From the NCBI GenBank assembly GCA_964628285.1, contig CAZVNP010000008.1:19375-83374 (forward strand): a DNA stretch of 64,000 nt, in the 5' to 3' direction. Of this stretch, positions 50,044 through 59,047 are shown piece after piece (position 1 is the stretch's first letter; the number at the start of each line of letters is the position of its first letter). Below the pieces are notes generated by a model, which did no database searches, had not been told where the DNA came from, and saw only the letters and a list, made by a program, of their open reading frames with translations. Both the position numbers and the translations under genes were made by a program. This stretch comes from JAPLDP01 sp964628285. Its GTDB lineage: Bacteria; Bacteroidota; Bacteroidia; Bacteroidales; JAGONC01.

Positions 50044-50814
50044 ATGAAAAAGCAACTTGAAGCCTTTGAGCGTCTGTTAACCATTATGAATGAATTGAGG
50101 GCCAAATGTCCATGGGACAAAGAACAGACGATCGAAAGTCTGAGGCATCTGACCATTGAAGAAACCTATGAGCTGTCGGAGGCCATTCTGCAACATGACA
50201 TGAAGGAGATTAGAAAGGAACTGGGTGATCTCCTGCTTCATATTGTATTTTATTCCGAGATTGCCTCGGAGACACATGATTTCGATATTGGTGACGTCAT
50301 TGAGGAGTTAAACAAAAAACTCATCAAACGTCATCCTCATATTTATGGTGACGTGGAGGTGAGCAATGCCCATGATGTCAGGAACAACTGGGAGAAGATA
50401 AAAATGGATGAGGGTAAGAGATCGGTACTGGGTGGCGTTCCTTATGCTTTACCTGCCTTGGTGAAGGCTCACCGGATACAGGAAAAAGCCAGTGGTGCCG
50501 GTTTCGATTGGGAAAAACCCGGACAAGTATGGGATAAGGTTATGGAAGAGTTAGGTGAGCTGGACGCAGAAGTAAAAAGTGGTGCCATGCATGACAGGAT
50601 AGAAGAAGAATTCGGTGATCTGCTTTTTGCACTGGTCAATTACGCCCGCTTCATCAATATTAATCCTGAAGACGCATTGGAAAAGACCAACAGGAAATTC
50701 ATCAGGAGGTTCAAATTCATTGAGGAAAAAGCCGGTGAAGCCGGCCGTTCATTGAAGGATATGACGCTGCCTGAAATGGATAGTTACTGGAATGAAGCTA
50801 AAGATAAACTGTAA
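50044..50814 (+). CDS. mazG: nucleoside triphosphate pyrophosphohydrolase MazG
   Basis: A 256-residue house-cleaning NTPase. Two tandem MazG domains are visible: CPWDKEQTIESLRHLTIEETYELSEAI with ELGDLLLHIVFYSEIA, and the C-terminal half with VMEELGELDAEVKSG and EEFGDLLFALVNYARFI. KRHPHIYGDVEVSNA is a typical linker motif. The EExxE and EExxD motifs bind Mg. It hydrolyses dNTPs and NTPs to monophosphates. Length matches E. coli MazG. It converges with ahpC. Confidence 0.95.
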   Translation: MKKQLEAFERLLTIMNELRAKCPWDKEQTIESLRHLTIEETYELSEAILQHDMKEIRKELGDLLLHIVFYSEIASETHDFDIGDVIEELNKKLIKRHPHIYGDVEVSNAHDVRNNWEKIKMDEGKRSVLGGVPYALPALVKAHRIQEKASGAGFDWEKPGQVWDKVMEELGELDAEVKSGAMHDRIEEEFGDLLFALVNYARFININPEDALEKTNRKFIRRFKFIEEKAGEAGRSLKDMTLPEMDSYWNEAKDKL

Positions 50815-50823
50815 CGTTTTCTG

Positions 50824-51459
50824 TTAGTGCTGCCGCAGGTAGCTGGTCACACCTTCATGGGTTGCGGGGATACCCTTATCCCCTTTATGCCAGTTGGCGG
50901 GGCAAACCTCACCCTGATCTTCAACAAACTGAAGCGCGTCGACCATGCGAAGGGCTTCATCAATATTTCTGCCGAGCGGTAAGTCATTGACGATCTGATG
51001 ACGGACCACACCCTGTTTATCAATCAGGAAAAGGCCACGGTAGGCCACAGGATCACCCTTGAAAACTATTTCATCTTCCTCAGCATCATACTCATATTCA
51101 CCTGCCAGGACATCATAGTTTTGAGCGATGGTCTTTGAGAGGTCTGATACAAGGGGGAAAGTGACGCCCTTGATGCCACCGTCTTTTTTTTCAGTCATAA
51201 GCCAGGTCCAATGGGAATACTTTGAGTCGACGGAACAACCAACCACCACCACATTTCTTTTTTCAAATTCGGCCAGCCGTTCCTGAAAGGTCAGTATCTC
51301 AGTCGGACATACAAAGGTGAAATCCATAGGGTAAAAAAAGAAGATCACATATTTCTTTCCAATGTATTGTTCCAGTGAAAATTTCTCTTCGAACTCACCG
51401 CCATTCAGGACGGCATCGGCTTCAAATAAAGGTGCCTTCTTACCAACGAGGACTGCCAT
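50824..51459 (-). CDS. 2-Cys peroxiredoxin (AhpC/Prx1 family)
   Basis: A 211-residue peroxiredoxin reducing hydrogen and alkyl peroxides. The peroxidatic motif is FYPMDFTFVCPTEI (Cys51) and the resolving Cys is in GEVCPANWHKGDKG (Cys186). The extended C-terminal tail (GVTSYLRQH) resembles the Prx1/AhpC type. The reductant (thioredoxin or AhpF) is not evident here. The start follows a TATTTTTG -7 element by about 42 bases. Confidence 0.93.
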   Translation of the reverse strand: MAVLVGKKAPLFEADAVLNGGEFEEKFSLEQYIGKKYVIFFFYPMDFTFVCPTEILTFQERLAEFEKRNVVVVGCSVDSKYSHWTWLMTEKKDGGIKGVTFPLVSDLSKTIAQNYDVLAGEYEYDAEEDEIVFKGDPVAYRGLFLIDKQGVVRHQIVNDLPLGRNIDEALRMVDALQFVEDQGEVCPANWHKGDKGIPATHEGVTSYLRQH

Positions 51460-51508
51460 AGTGGATGTCGATTTAAATGAATACTCTTGGTCAACGATTT
51501 ACCATATA

Positions 51509-51516
51509 CAAAAATA
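51509..51516 (-). promoter_or_regulatory. -7 element of the peroxiredoxin gene
   Basis: Minus strand TATTTTTG, a TAnnTTTG match lying in the 71-base gap after the TolC-like gene. The leader would be about 42 nt. The nearest TTG upstream is 24 bases away inside the TolC gene end. Confidence 0.45.
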
Positions 51517-51530
51517 ATAAAAACCTGAAA

Positions 51531-53018
51531 TCACATGAGATCCTTGATGTCAACAGTGATATTCTTATTTTCAATAAAATCGTAAAGTGTCAGTTTACGG
51601 AGCTGATAATAGTTACTCCAGTAAGAATGGAGTGTGCTGATATAAGCTTTTCGGTTATTATCTTTATCAGTCTGGGCTATGTTCAGCTCCGTGATATTGA
51701 TTGTCCCTATAAGAAACCGTTGTTTTGTCACCTCGTATCTCTTCCGCGCAACAGTATCGCTTTTGGAAGCGATGATGAGCTGATTTTGCAGCATATTAAG
51801 TTGTGCCACATTGAGGAAAATCTCCCTATCGAAGTCGATACGATCCTGTTCAACAGCTGTTTTTGTTAATTCCTCGTTTGACTGGGCCATTTTGATTTTT
51901 CCTTTTGAGAGACCCCAGTCGAGAATGGGTATTTGAAGACCCAGTACGACCTCTTCCTGATTCAGTGGTCTATTGTATGCCTCAATGAGATAATCGCCAC
52001 TTTGTGTCAGGCCATAGACCGCATACAGGTCGGCACTGAACCTGTTTTCCAGCCTGGCTTTGCTCACCTCACTCCGGGCTTCCAGCAGGCGGCGTTCAAA
52101 AGAGAGTGCATCGGACCTGTTGTTCCGGGCCTCGGCTATAGCCTCTTCTACCCTCACGGTCATGGGATGGATATCGATGGGCGGGATCAATTCAATGTTC
52201 AGGGTATCTTTGATCCTGAGATAAGATTTAAGATTGAACAGTTTCATATCCAGGTCTAAGCGTGCTTCCTCCAGGTTCGAATTGGAGTTAAGAAGATTGA
52301 GCTCCGACTGCAACAATTCGTTTTCAGCGATGGTGCCGATATTATATCTCCCCCTGGCGATCTGGTACAACGTATCATTATTTGCCTGGTTAACCAACTG
52401 GATGTTAAGGTTAATCTGTGCCAGGAGCAAATCGAAGAACAGATTTGTGGCTGTAATGGCCACCTGTTCCATGTCTTCAAGATATTTCCGTTTAGCCTCT
52501 TCATAACGCAGGGGCTCTATTTTGCGATCCCAGCGAAACGAGTTGTACTCAAAGATAGGTTGCCTGATCCCTATGTTTAATGGTGTCGTGAGGTAAGAGA
52601 ACGTCGTAACATCAAAGTTGTCGATATGTTGTATGTTGGAACTCATAAAAACCTGGCCTCCGGTGAACGGGATATTCTGTGTCAGGGAGAGATTCATGCT
52701 GGTCCGCGACAACTGACGCCGTATAAATACTTCGGTACCGTCAGGCTGTGTGATATCATCGATGGAGCGGCTGAAATCGGGGAGTGTGCCATCGAACTTA
52801 AGCATAGGCAGGTAACCTGCCCTGTAAGTCCTGTATTGCCAGTAGCTGCTGCGAAAGCGGTGCTTGGCTATCAGTGCATCGGGTGATTGTGCCTTGGCGA
52901 TGATGATGACATCATCAAGGGTCAGCTTCCTGACAGCCCCCTGACCATAACCATTTGAAGTTATGACACCGATCAGGAAGGCAAAAAAAAATCTGAGGGT
53001 ATTTTTAATAATCATCAT
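51531..53018 (-). CDS. TolC-family outer-membrane efflux protein
   Basis: A 495-residue outer-membrane channel with a signal peptide (LRFFFAFLIGVITSNGYGQ) and the TolC fold: two repeats of outer-membrane-efflux domain, long helices with QINLNIQLVNQANNDTLYQIARGRYNIGTIAENELLQSELNLL and QNQLIIASKSDTVARKRYEVTKQRFLIGTINITELNIAQTDKDNNR as the mirrored helix ends. It is downstream of the permease gene and closes the HlyD-permease-TolC export operon. Substrate is not visible. Confidence 0.9.
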   Translation of the reverse strand: MMIIKNTLRFFFAFLIGVITSNGYGQGAVRKLTLDDVIIIAKAQSPDALIAKHRFRSSYWQYRTYRAGYLPMLKFDGTLPDFSRSIDDITQPDGTEVFIRRQLSRTSMNLSLTQNIPFTGGQVFMSSNIQHIDNFDVTTFSYLTTPLNIGIRQPIFEYNSFRWDRKIEPLRYEEAKRKYLEDMEQVAITATNLFFDLLLAQINLNIQLVNQANNDTLYQIARGRYNIGTIAENELLQSELNLLNSNSNLEEARLDLDMKLFNLKSYLRIKDTLNIELIPPIDIHPMTVRVEEAIAEARNNRSDALSFERRLLEARSEVSKARLENRFSADLYAVYGLTQSGDYLIEAYNRPLNQEEVVLGLQIPILDWGLSKGKIKMAQSNEELTKTAVEQDRIDFDREIFLNVAQLNMLQNQLIIASKSDTVARKRYEVTKQRFLIGTINITELNIAQTDKDNNRKAYISTLHSYWSNYYQLRKLTLYDFIENKNITVDIKDLM

Positions 53019-53068
53019 ATTATGACTTAGGGATTATGGACAGTGATAATTCGTTTTATGCTGAACAT

Positions 53069-54421
53069 TCATTCGTAACGTAATGATTCCACAGGATCCT
53101 GTCCGGCGGCTTTTTTTGCCGGCATGTAACCAAACAGCATCCCGACAGCCACCGAAACGCCAAAGGATATAAAAATGGATGCAGGAGAGACGATCGTCAG
53201 GATACCGGTGAATGATGTGATGATTTTAGCCATGGTCATCCCGAGAATAATGCCAATGATTCCTCCGGTGATGCTGATCATCGTTGCTTCAAGAAGGAAT
53301 TGGAGGGTGATGTCCCTTCTGGTGGCGCCGGCGGTCATTCTTATGCCTATTTCCTTTATGCGTTCCATCACCGACGCCAGCATGATGTTCATGATGCCTA
53401 TACCGCCCACGATGAGCGAGATGCCTGCAATGGCTCCCAGGACAATATTGAAAATATCCTTGGTTCTTTGCTGTTGTTTGAGCAGGAGTTCAGGTATTTT
53501 TATCTCGAAGTCGTTGACGCCTGAATGTCTGCGTTTCAGTATGTTATCCAACACTTTAGCAGTGGCCGTTAACTGTTCACTTTCTTTGACCTGGACCACG
53601 ATCTTATCCAGCTGATTGCTTTCTGTTGACTCCGACTGGCCATTTGAAGAAAAAGAGATCATATCATTTCCTGCGATAATCACCCCTGATTGACCGTTCA
53701 CGGGGCTGATGATGGAACGGTCGCGATAACGCAGCAAAACCGTTTGAATGGGAGCATAAATATTATTATTGTAGTCGGTGATACCGAGATTCTCCGACGT
53801 TCCTTCACTGACCCGCATGTTCTGCAGGATGCCGATGATCTTCAACCATATATTACCACATTTGATATACTGACCAAGGGGATCTCCCCGAGGGAAAAAC
53901 TTTGACCTGATCGCGGGTCCGATGATGCAAACCGCTTTACCTTCCCTGAGTTGCCGCTCATTGAACATGTTGCCTTCTTCAAGCATGAGATTGTAGACGG
54001 TGAAAAATTCGGGTGTTACCCCGGTGAGTTTAGCCGATGTTCTGTGGCCATCCTTGAGGATATAGGTATCATAGGTTACCTCGGGGCTGACATGTAAGAC
54101 CGTGGGGATGATATCGGAAATTCCTTTGGCATCGCTGAGGGTTAGCCCGGGCGAGTATTGCTGCTGGTATTTGCTTTCTTTTTCGTCCTGTTGTTTTTGT
54201 TTATCGATGTCGGATTGCGGGGTGATTACGATGTTGTTTACCCCCACCAGCTTCATCTGCTCAAGTATCTCCTGCCGGGCGCCGTTGCCTATGGCCAGCA
54301 TGGATATGACGGCGGCAACACCGAAAATGATTCCCAGAGCGGTGAGGATGGACCGGAATTTATTGGCAAATACAGCTTCAACAGCAATGTTGATGATATA
54401 GATAAACCGTTCCAAGTTCAA
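53069..54421 (-). CDS. ABC transporter permease, MacB-type
   Basis: A 450-residue inner-membrane permease with a first span (KFRSILTALGIIFGVAAVISMLAIGNGARQEI), a large periplasmic MacB-type domain (about 50-300), and three C-terminal spans (IFNIVLGAIAGISLIVGGIGIMNIMLASVMERIKEIGIRMTAGATRRDI; ITGGIIGIILGMTMA; SIFISFGVSVAVGMLFGYMPAKKAAGQDPVESLRYE). This is the MacB/FtsX-like mechanotransmission family. No ATPase domain is fused and no ATPase gene lies beside it, although these permeases need one. It overlaps the adaptor gene by four bases. Confidence 0.92.
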   Translation of the reverse strand: MNLERFIYIINIAVEAVFANKFRSILTALGIIFGVAAVISMLAIGNGARQEILEQMKLVGVNNIVITPQSDIDKQKQQDEKESKYQQQYSPGLTLSDAKGISDIIPTVLHVSPEVTYDTYILKDGHRTSAKLTGVTPEFFTVYNLMLEEGNMFNERQLREGKAVCIIGPAIRSKFFPRGDPLGQYIKCGNIWLKIIGILQNMRVSEGTSENLGITDYNNNIYAPIQTVLLRYRDRSIISPVNGQSGVIIAGNDMISFSSNGQSESTESNQLDKIVVQVKESEQLTATAKVLDNILKRRHSGVNDFEIKIPELLLKQQQRTKDIFNIVLGAIAGISLIVGGIGIMNIMLASVMERIKEIGIRMTAGATRRDITLQFLLEATMISITGGIIGIILGMTMAKIITSFTGILTIVSPASIFISFGVSVAVGMLFGYMPAKKAAGQDPVESLRYE

Positions 54422-55782
54422 TGAACCTTTATTTTCCCTGTTTTCATTTCAATGGCGGGATGTTTTTCTGTTTTTCTTTCGTTCTGGTCATTCATCCCGG
54501 ATTCACGTTTTCGGATGTCCTCCTTTTTAAACCTGTCGATAATGCCGGGGTCGAGTGACACGAGTGTGAAGTTATCCGTTTTTTCGGGCGGGACTAAGTA
54601 AAGCGGTTCATTCTCCTGCACACCGGCTCTGATGATGATTTCGTTCTCATTGCTTTCGCCCGTTATCACCTGTTGTTTGGTGTGTTTATCCGTATAAACG
54701 AATGTGAGGGTATCGTTGCTGTGGACACATTCGATGGGGACATAAAAAACGCTGTCGATGACGGCTGTGATGATGGTATTTTTTGTTGTCATGGCAGGGC
54801 GCAGGATGGAGTCGTATTCATTTATCTCGATCTTCACCTCGAACACTTTGGCATTGGAGTTACGGATTTGTTCACCGATATTGGCGACTTCGACCACCGA
54901 CCCTGTAAACTTTTTATCGGGGAAGGCATCCACACCCACTTCCACCGGTTGCCCTGTTTTCACCTTGCTGATGTCGATCTCATTGACATAGGTTTTGGAT
55001 ATCATCTTCGTCAGGTCGGGCAGCGTGGCCACGACATTATCCCAGGCGCTGACGGTAGCGCCGACGCCCATTTTGCTGCCGTCCCAGTCACGTTTATAAA
55101 TGACCATGCCCGCTTTGGGAGCCCTGACCACAAATTGCTCGCGTGCCTTCAGGTTCTGGTCCAGGTTACGTTTCTGCTGTTCCAGCGACACCATGACCTC
55201 CTGCATGGTGGCCTGAGCTTTCTCGAGCTTGACAGAGTAATTCCTGATGGCTTCATCGTAATCACGCTGGGCTTTATCGAGCTCGATCTCATATTCCCTG
55301 ATAGTGGCAGGAGGTTCATACCTGGATTGATCCAGCTTGATCTTTCTTTCTTCGAGGTTAAATTTCAGGTTAATGAGCTCGTTGCGGGCTGTCCGGAGCT
55401 CGATGGTGGTGTCGATCCTTGTCTTGATGAACTGTGATTCCAACTTCTCCACTTCGCTTTCGAGGTCTTTGATGCGGTTGGAGATCTCCGTGCGGTCCAG
55501 CGTGGCGACATAATCACCCGAGTCAACCAGGGAGCCGTCGGGGATGATATCTTCGATCTTGACATTCCATATCCTGATGGAGCGGAGGTCGGAAGGACCG
55601 TATATTTTCTCGGAGTTTTTAGCTTCCAGCTCACCCGTGGTGGTGACGTTGATACGGAACTGCCCTTTTTTTACCGGGACCAGTATCTTTTGAGTCTCTT
55701 TGTCACTTGAGCCCAGGAAATGCCAGAGGAGGAAAATGATGACAATCAGGATGCCGAAGGCGATATAAACGATTTTCCTCAT
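54418..55782 (-). CDS. HlyD/MacA-type periplasmic adaptor
   Basis: A 454-residue membrane-fusion protein. One N-terminal span (YIAFGILIVIIFLLWHFLG), a beta-barrel/lipoyl start (KKGQFRINVTTTGELEAKNSEKIYGP), a long coiled-coil hairpin (about 110-230: KDLESEVEKLESQFIKTRIDTTIELRTARNELINL type), the second lipoyl half (FVVRAPKAGMVIY) and a barrel domain follow. It bridges the permease to the TolC channel. A Lys/Arg/Glu-rich C-terminal tail (about 425-454) is unusual for adaptors. The gene overlaps the permease start and follows a MoxR ATPase gene after 34 bases. Confidence 0.9.
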   Translation of the reverse strand: MRKIVYIAFGILIVIIFLLWHFLGSSDKETQKILVPVKKGQFRINVTTTGELEAKNSEKIYGPSDLRSIRIWNVKIEDIIPDGSLVDSGDYVATLDRTEISNRIKDLESEVEKLESQFIKTRIDTTIELRTARNELINLKFNLEERKIKLDQSRYEPPATIREYEIELDKAQRDYDEAIRNYSVKLEKAQATMQEVMVSLEQQKRNLDQNLKAREQFVVRAPKAGMVIYKRDWDGSKMGVGATVSAWDNVVATLPDLTKMISKTYVNEIDISKVKTGQPVEVGVDAFPDKKFTGSVVEVANIGEQIRNSNAKVFEVKIEINEYDSILRPAMTTKNTIITAVIDSVFYVPIECVHSNDTLTFVYTDKHTKQQVITGESNENEIIIRAGVQENEPLYLVPPEKTDNFTLVSLDPGIIDRFKKEDIRKRESGMNDQNERKTEKHPAIEMKTGKIKVH

Positions 55783-55816
55783 GTGATCATTTGTTTGTTT
55801 TAACGCAAGATGATAT

Positions 55817-56782
55817 TTATTTCAGCAGTTCGCTGATGATGTTATCGACGCTGACACCGTCGGCTTCGGCCTGGTAGTTCCTGATAATCCTGTGTCGCAG
55901 AATGGACGCGGCGATAGCCTGGACGTCTTCGATATCGGGTGAATATTTCCCGTTGGTGGCGGCATGGCACTTGGCACCTATAATAAGGTACTGTGATGCC
56001 CGTGGTCCTGCTCCCCAGGTGAGGTACTCATCGGCCCAGTGGTGTGCCTGGGGTGTATGAGGACGCGTACGCAAGGCAAGCTTAACCGCATACTGATATA
56101 CATTGTCTGCCACGGGGATTTTACGGATGAGGTTCTGGAAAAAAAGTATTTCTTCGCGGGTGAGGATGATCATCGGCTCGGCCATGGTCTCAGAGGTCGT
56201 ATTTCTGACGATTTTGATCTCCTCGTCAAAACTGGGATAGTCGAGCCAAATATTGAACATAAAACGGTCGAGCTGGGCTTCGGGCAGAGGATAGGTACCT
56301 TCCTGCTCAATGGGATTTTGTGTGGCCAGCACGAAGAAGGGCTCCTGCAGACTATAGGAAGTGCCGGCGACCGTGACGGCTTTTTCCTGCATGGCCTCCA
56401 GCAATGCCGATTGCGTTTTGGGCGGCGTGCGGTTGATCTCATCGGCCAGGATGATATTGGCAAAGACAGGCCCTTTGACAAAACGGAACTTGCGGTTCTC
56501 ATCCAGTATCTCGGTGCCGATGATATCCGAGGGCATCAGGTCAGGAGTGAATTGTATGCGGCTGTATGTGAGACCCAAGGCTTTGGCAACGGTGTTGACC
56601 ATCAACGTCTTGGCCAGCCCCGGCACACCGACAAGCAGCCCGTGGCCCTTGCTGAAGATGGAGATGATGAGGCTCCTGATGACCTCATCCTGGCCGACTA
56701 TCACTTTGCCTATTTCAAGTTTCAGCGACCTGTATTTTTCGACAAAAGCGTCAATGGCTTCAACATCATCCTTATAATTCAT
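55817..56782 (-). CDS. MoxR-family AAA+ ATPase
   Basis: A 321-residue MoxR ATPase, a chaperone-like AAA+ protein usually paired with von Willebrand domain proteins. Walker A is LLVGVPGLAKTLMVN, the IQFTPDLMPSDIIGTEI motif, Walker B IILADEINRTPPKTQSALLEAMQE, sensor-1 VLATQNPIEQEGTYPLPEAQLDRFMF, and C-terminal WGAGPRASQYLI. A start ten codons upstream is also in frame, but MNYKDDVEAIDAF gives the usual family start. No VWA-domain or DUF58 gene, its usual partner, lies in the visible neighbourhood. It sits between the chaperone cluster and the export operon. Confidence 0.93.
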   Translation of the reverse strand: MNYKDDVEAIDAFVEKYRSLKLEIGKVIVGQDEVIRSLIISIFSKGHGLLVGVPGLAKTLMVNTVAKALGLTYSRIQFTPDLMPSDIIGTEILDENRKFRFVKGPVFANIILADEINRTPPKTQSALLEAMQEKAVTVAGTSYSLQEPFFVLATQNPIEQEGTYPLPEAQLDRFMFNIWLDYPSFDEEIKIVRNTTSETMAEPMIILTREEILFFQNLIRKIPVADNVYQYAVKLALRTRPHTPQAHHWADEYLTWGAGPRASQYLIIGAKCHAATNGKYSPDIEDVQAIAASILRHRIIRNYQAEADGVSVDNIISELLK

Positions 56783-56845
56783 AGTCAATACTTTTGTTGG
56801 AACATGAGGCAATATCTGCAGGTTCTGAAACGGTATCCGGATCCG

Positions 56846-58186
56846 TCAAAACCATTTATTCTGGAACTCGCAGTCTTTATATTTCTCGTTTATTTTGATA
56901 TAGGTCGTTTTAATTTTCTCATTCACCCACTGCATAATGGTTTTATTTTGTTTTTCAGTGAGAGCCATGATCTGTATCCTGTTGTAATCATCGTTCAGGT
57001 TGAGGCGGTGAGGTTCGGTGCGTGTTTTAAGATAGAGGAGCCTGTAAGCTTCTTTTCCGTCGTCGGTCAGAAATTTAACGGGTTGTGACACATCACCCAC
57101 CTCCAGGTTATCGATGACGAAGAAGAGACTGGGTTCCAGCTGATCGGCCTCGAAGGTGGTGGTGTTATTCCTGGGATTGACCAGAAGGCCGCCGTTTATT
57201 TTACCGGGGTCGTCAGAGAACTTCAGGGCGGCTTCTTCGAATGTCATGGTGTGATTGACAATGAGAGTGCGGACACTGTCGAGTTCTTTTCTGGCTTTCT
57301 CCAGATCTTCCGGCGACACTTTCGGCTGGATAAGGATATGGCGCACGTCGATATAGTCTCCTTTACGTTCGATAAGTTGTATGATGTGGTAACCCGCTTC
57401 GGTTTTAATGATGTCGGATACCTCACCGGGTTCTTTCAGGCTGAAAGCCGCGGCTTCAAATTCAGGATACATGGTACCGCGGTTAAACATCCCCAATTCG
57501 CCTCCTTTGGCTGCCGAGCCGGGATCCTCGGAATAGAGGATGGCTAATGTCGAGAACTTCTCCCCCTTAAGGATACGTTCACGCAAGGTCTTTATTTTTT
57601 CATAGCTGGCCGACAGTTCATCAACACTGACAGGAGGTTTTTTTACGATCTGGCCGATCTGGTAGACCGTGTTGACCATTTCCAGGCTGTCCTTGGGTAA
57701 ACGGTTGAAATAGGCTCTCACTTCGGCGGGGCTGACTTTAATATCACCTGTAATTTTTGACTGTACCACATCTATTTTCATCTGGTCGCGAACCAGTTCC
57801 CTGAGCTCATCTTTTATTTCAAGTACCGATTTATGATAAAATTGTTCCAATTTATCCTGTGAGCCAAACTGTTGGATATAATACCTCATTCTGGCATCCA
57901 TATCGGCCTCCACTTTGCTGTCGCTTACTTCCACGCTGTCGAGTTCAGCCTGGTTGAGCAGGAGTTTTTGGTAAAGGAGGCTTTCGAGTAGCTGACAGCG
58001 TGCCGACGATCCCGGGGGTATCTTGCCTTGCATGCGGTATTGAAGGATCTCCGTCTCGATATCGGAATACAGGATGATGTTACTGCCGACAACGGCGACA
58101 ATTTCATCGATAAGTCTTTCCTGGGCCTTTGCGGAGCTTATCATGAGAGAAAAGAGGAGTGAACCGATAATCATTACTTTCTTCAT
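56846..58186 (-). CDS. surA: SurA-like periplasmic peptidyl-prolyl isomerase
   Basis: A 446-residue periplasmic chaperone with a signal peptide (ending SSAKAQ), an N-terminal SurA chaperone domain (RLIDEIVAVVGSNIILYSDIETEIL), and two parvulin rotamase domains (about 172-275 and 278-390; markers FSTLAILYSEDPGSAAKGGELGMFNRGTMYPEFEAAAF and IDVRHILIQPKVS). A C-terminal region (about 390-446) follows. Its ATG overlaps the stop of the lipoprotein gene upstream. It probably guides outer-membrane proteins to BamA. Confidence 0.92.
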   Translation of the reverse strand: MKKVMIIGSLLFSLMISSAKAQERLIDEIVAVVGSNIILYSDIETEILQYRMQGKIPPGSSARCQLLESLLYQKLLLNQAELDSVEVSDSKVEADMDARMRYYIQQFGSQDKLEQFYHKSVLEIKDELRELVRDQMKIDVVQSKITGDIKVSPAEVRAYFNRLPKDSLEMVNTVYQIGQIVKKPPVSVDELSASYEKIKTLRERILKGEKFSTLAILYSEDPGSAAKGGELGMFNRGTMYPEFEAAAFSLKEPGEVSDIIKTEAGYHIIQLIERKGDYIDVRHILIQPKVSPEDLEKARKELDSVRTLIVNHTMTFEEAALKFSDDPGKINGGLLVNPRNNTTTFEADQLEPSLFFVIDNLEVGDVSQPVKFLTDDGKEAYRLLYLKTRTEPHRLNLNDDYNRIQIMALTEKQNKTIMQWVNEKIKTTYIKINEKYKDCEFQNKWF

Positions 58187-59037
58187 CAGTGTGAAGAATA
58201 AATTTCAAAATCGTCGTTTTTCATGCCATCATCGAAGATTTTGCGTCTCATCTTTTCGATGAGTTGGAGTTTCCGTTTATTGATGATGATGTTTCTTATG
58301 TTCTCTTTTTCAAAGCTCAGGGGTGACAGGCTTTCTTTTATTTTGAAATCATAGAACTTCACGAAGTACCTGAATACCGTATCCTGAAGCTCGATGTACC
58401 GGTTATTTTCAAGAAAAGCCTGCTGGTTATAAGTTTCAATGGGAATCATTTTAAGCAGATCGTTAAACCTTATCCATTGGTCTTCCAGAAAATAATTAAC
58501 CGCATTTTTTTTGCAGAAATTCTCCAGTCTGTCCTTATCATCAGGATCATCAGAGTTCAAATACTTTTTTACCGGAAAGGACGGCAGTCGTTTATCTTTC
58601 AGTATAACAAAGTTTAACTGAACGATATTGTCCTTCAGTTCAAAATTCTGTTTATTCGTTTCGTAATAATTCTCAATCTCCCTGTCTGTCACGATGGTAT
58701 CGAGGTTTTGTCTGATCAGGTAAGATTCATACTGATAGATGATCAGTGAATTCCTGTAATCTTCGAGCTGTTTTTTAAAGTCTTTTTCCTTGGGTGGAAG
58801 ATTTAACTCGGCTTTTTGCAGAATAAGCTGCTGAAGCACCCAGTCCTCGATGTACTTAGACGTGATGGCCGTGCTGTCTTTCTCGTTTGTGCCTGCCGGT
58901 ATCAGTCCGGAGAGATCGGACCGGTGCAGTATTTTTTTCCCGACACGGGCGACATCTTCGTCGTCTTTATCTTTTTGTGAGAAAGGAAAAGAACATGAGA
59001 CGAGAAACAACAGCAATATGGGCGTGATTTTCTTCAA
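58186..59037 (-). CDS. SurA-N-like lipoprotein without a rotamase domain
   Basis: A 283-residue lipoprotein (MKKITPILLLFLVSC; Cys15) with a SurA-N-type helical segment: DEDVARVGKKILHRSDLSGLIP, YIEDWVLQQLILQKAELNLP, FKKQLEDYRNSLIIYQYESYLIRQNLDTIVTDREIENYYETNKQNF. The part that would be a parvulin domain is replaced by an uncharacterised beta/alpha segment, with no GELG or HIL signature. It is a fixed middle member between two parvulin proteins, with coupled start/stop overlaps on one side. Role as a chaperone subunit is inferred from context. The SurA-N similarity is fairly weak by eye. Confidence 0.78.
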   Translation of the reverse strand: MKKITPILLLFLVSCSFPFSQKDKDDEDVARVGKKILHRSDLSGLIPAGTNEKDSTAITSKYIEDWVLQQLILQKAELNLPPKEKDFKKQLEDYRNSLIIYQYESYLIRQNLDTIVTDREIENYYETNKQNFELKDNIVQLNFVILKDKRLPSFPVKKYLNSDDPDDKDRLENFCKKNAVNYFLEDQWIRFNDLLKMIPIETYNQQAFLENNRYIELQDTVFRYFVKFYDFKIKESLSPLSFEKENIRNIIINKRKLQLIEKMRRKIFDDGMKNDDFEIYSSH

Positions 59038-59047
59038 CGCGCATCAT

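Noticed and set aside
54673..55437. Open frame of 254 codons on the plus strand
   Set aside because: It lies antisense to the adaptor gene; composition (Asp, Gly, Phe, Leu) is that of a reversed coiled-coil coding region.
56039..57088. Long open frame (349 codons) on the plus strand
   Set aside because: It runs antisense across the MoxR and SurA genes, both clearly real, and has no family motif; high-GC third positions on the real strand keep the opposite frame open.
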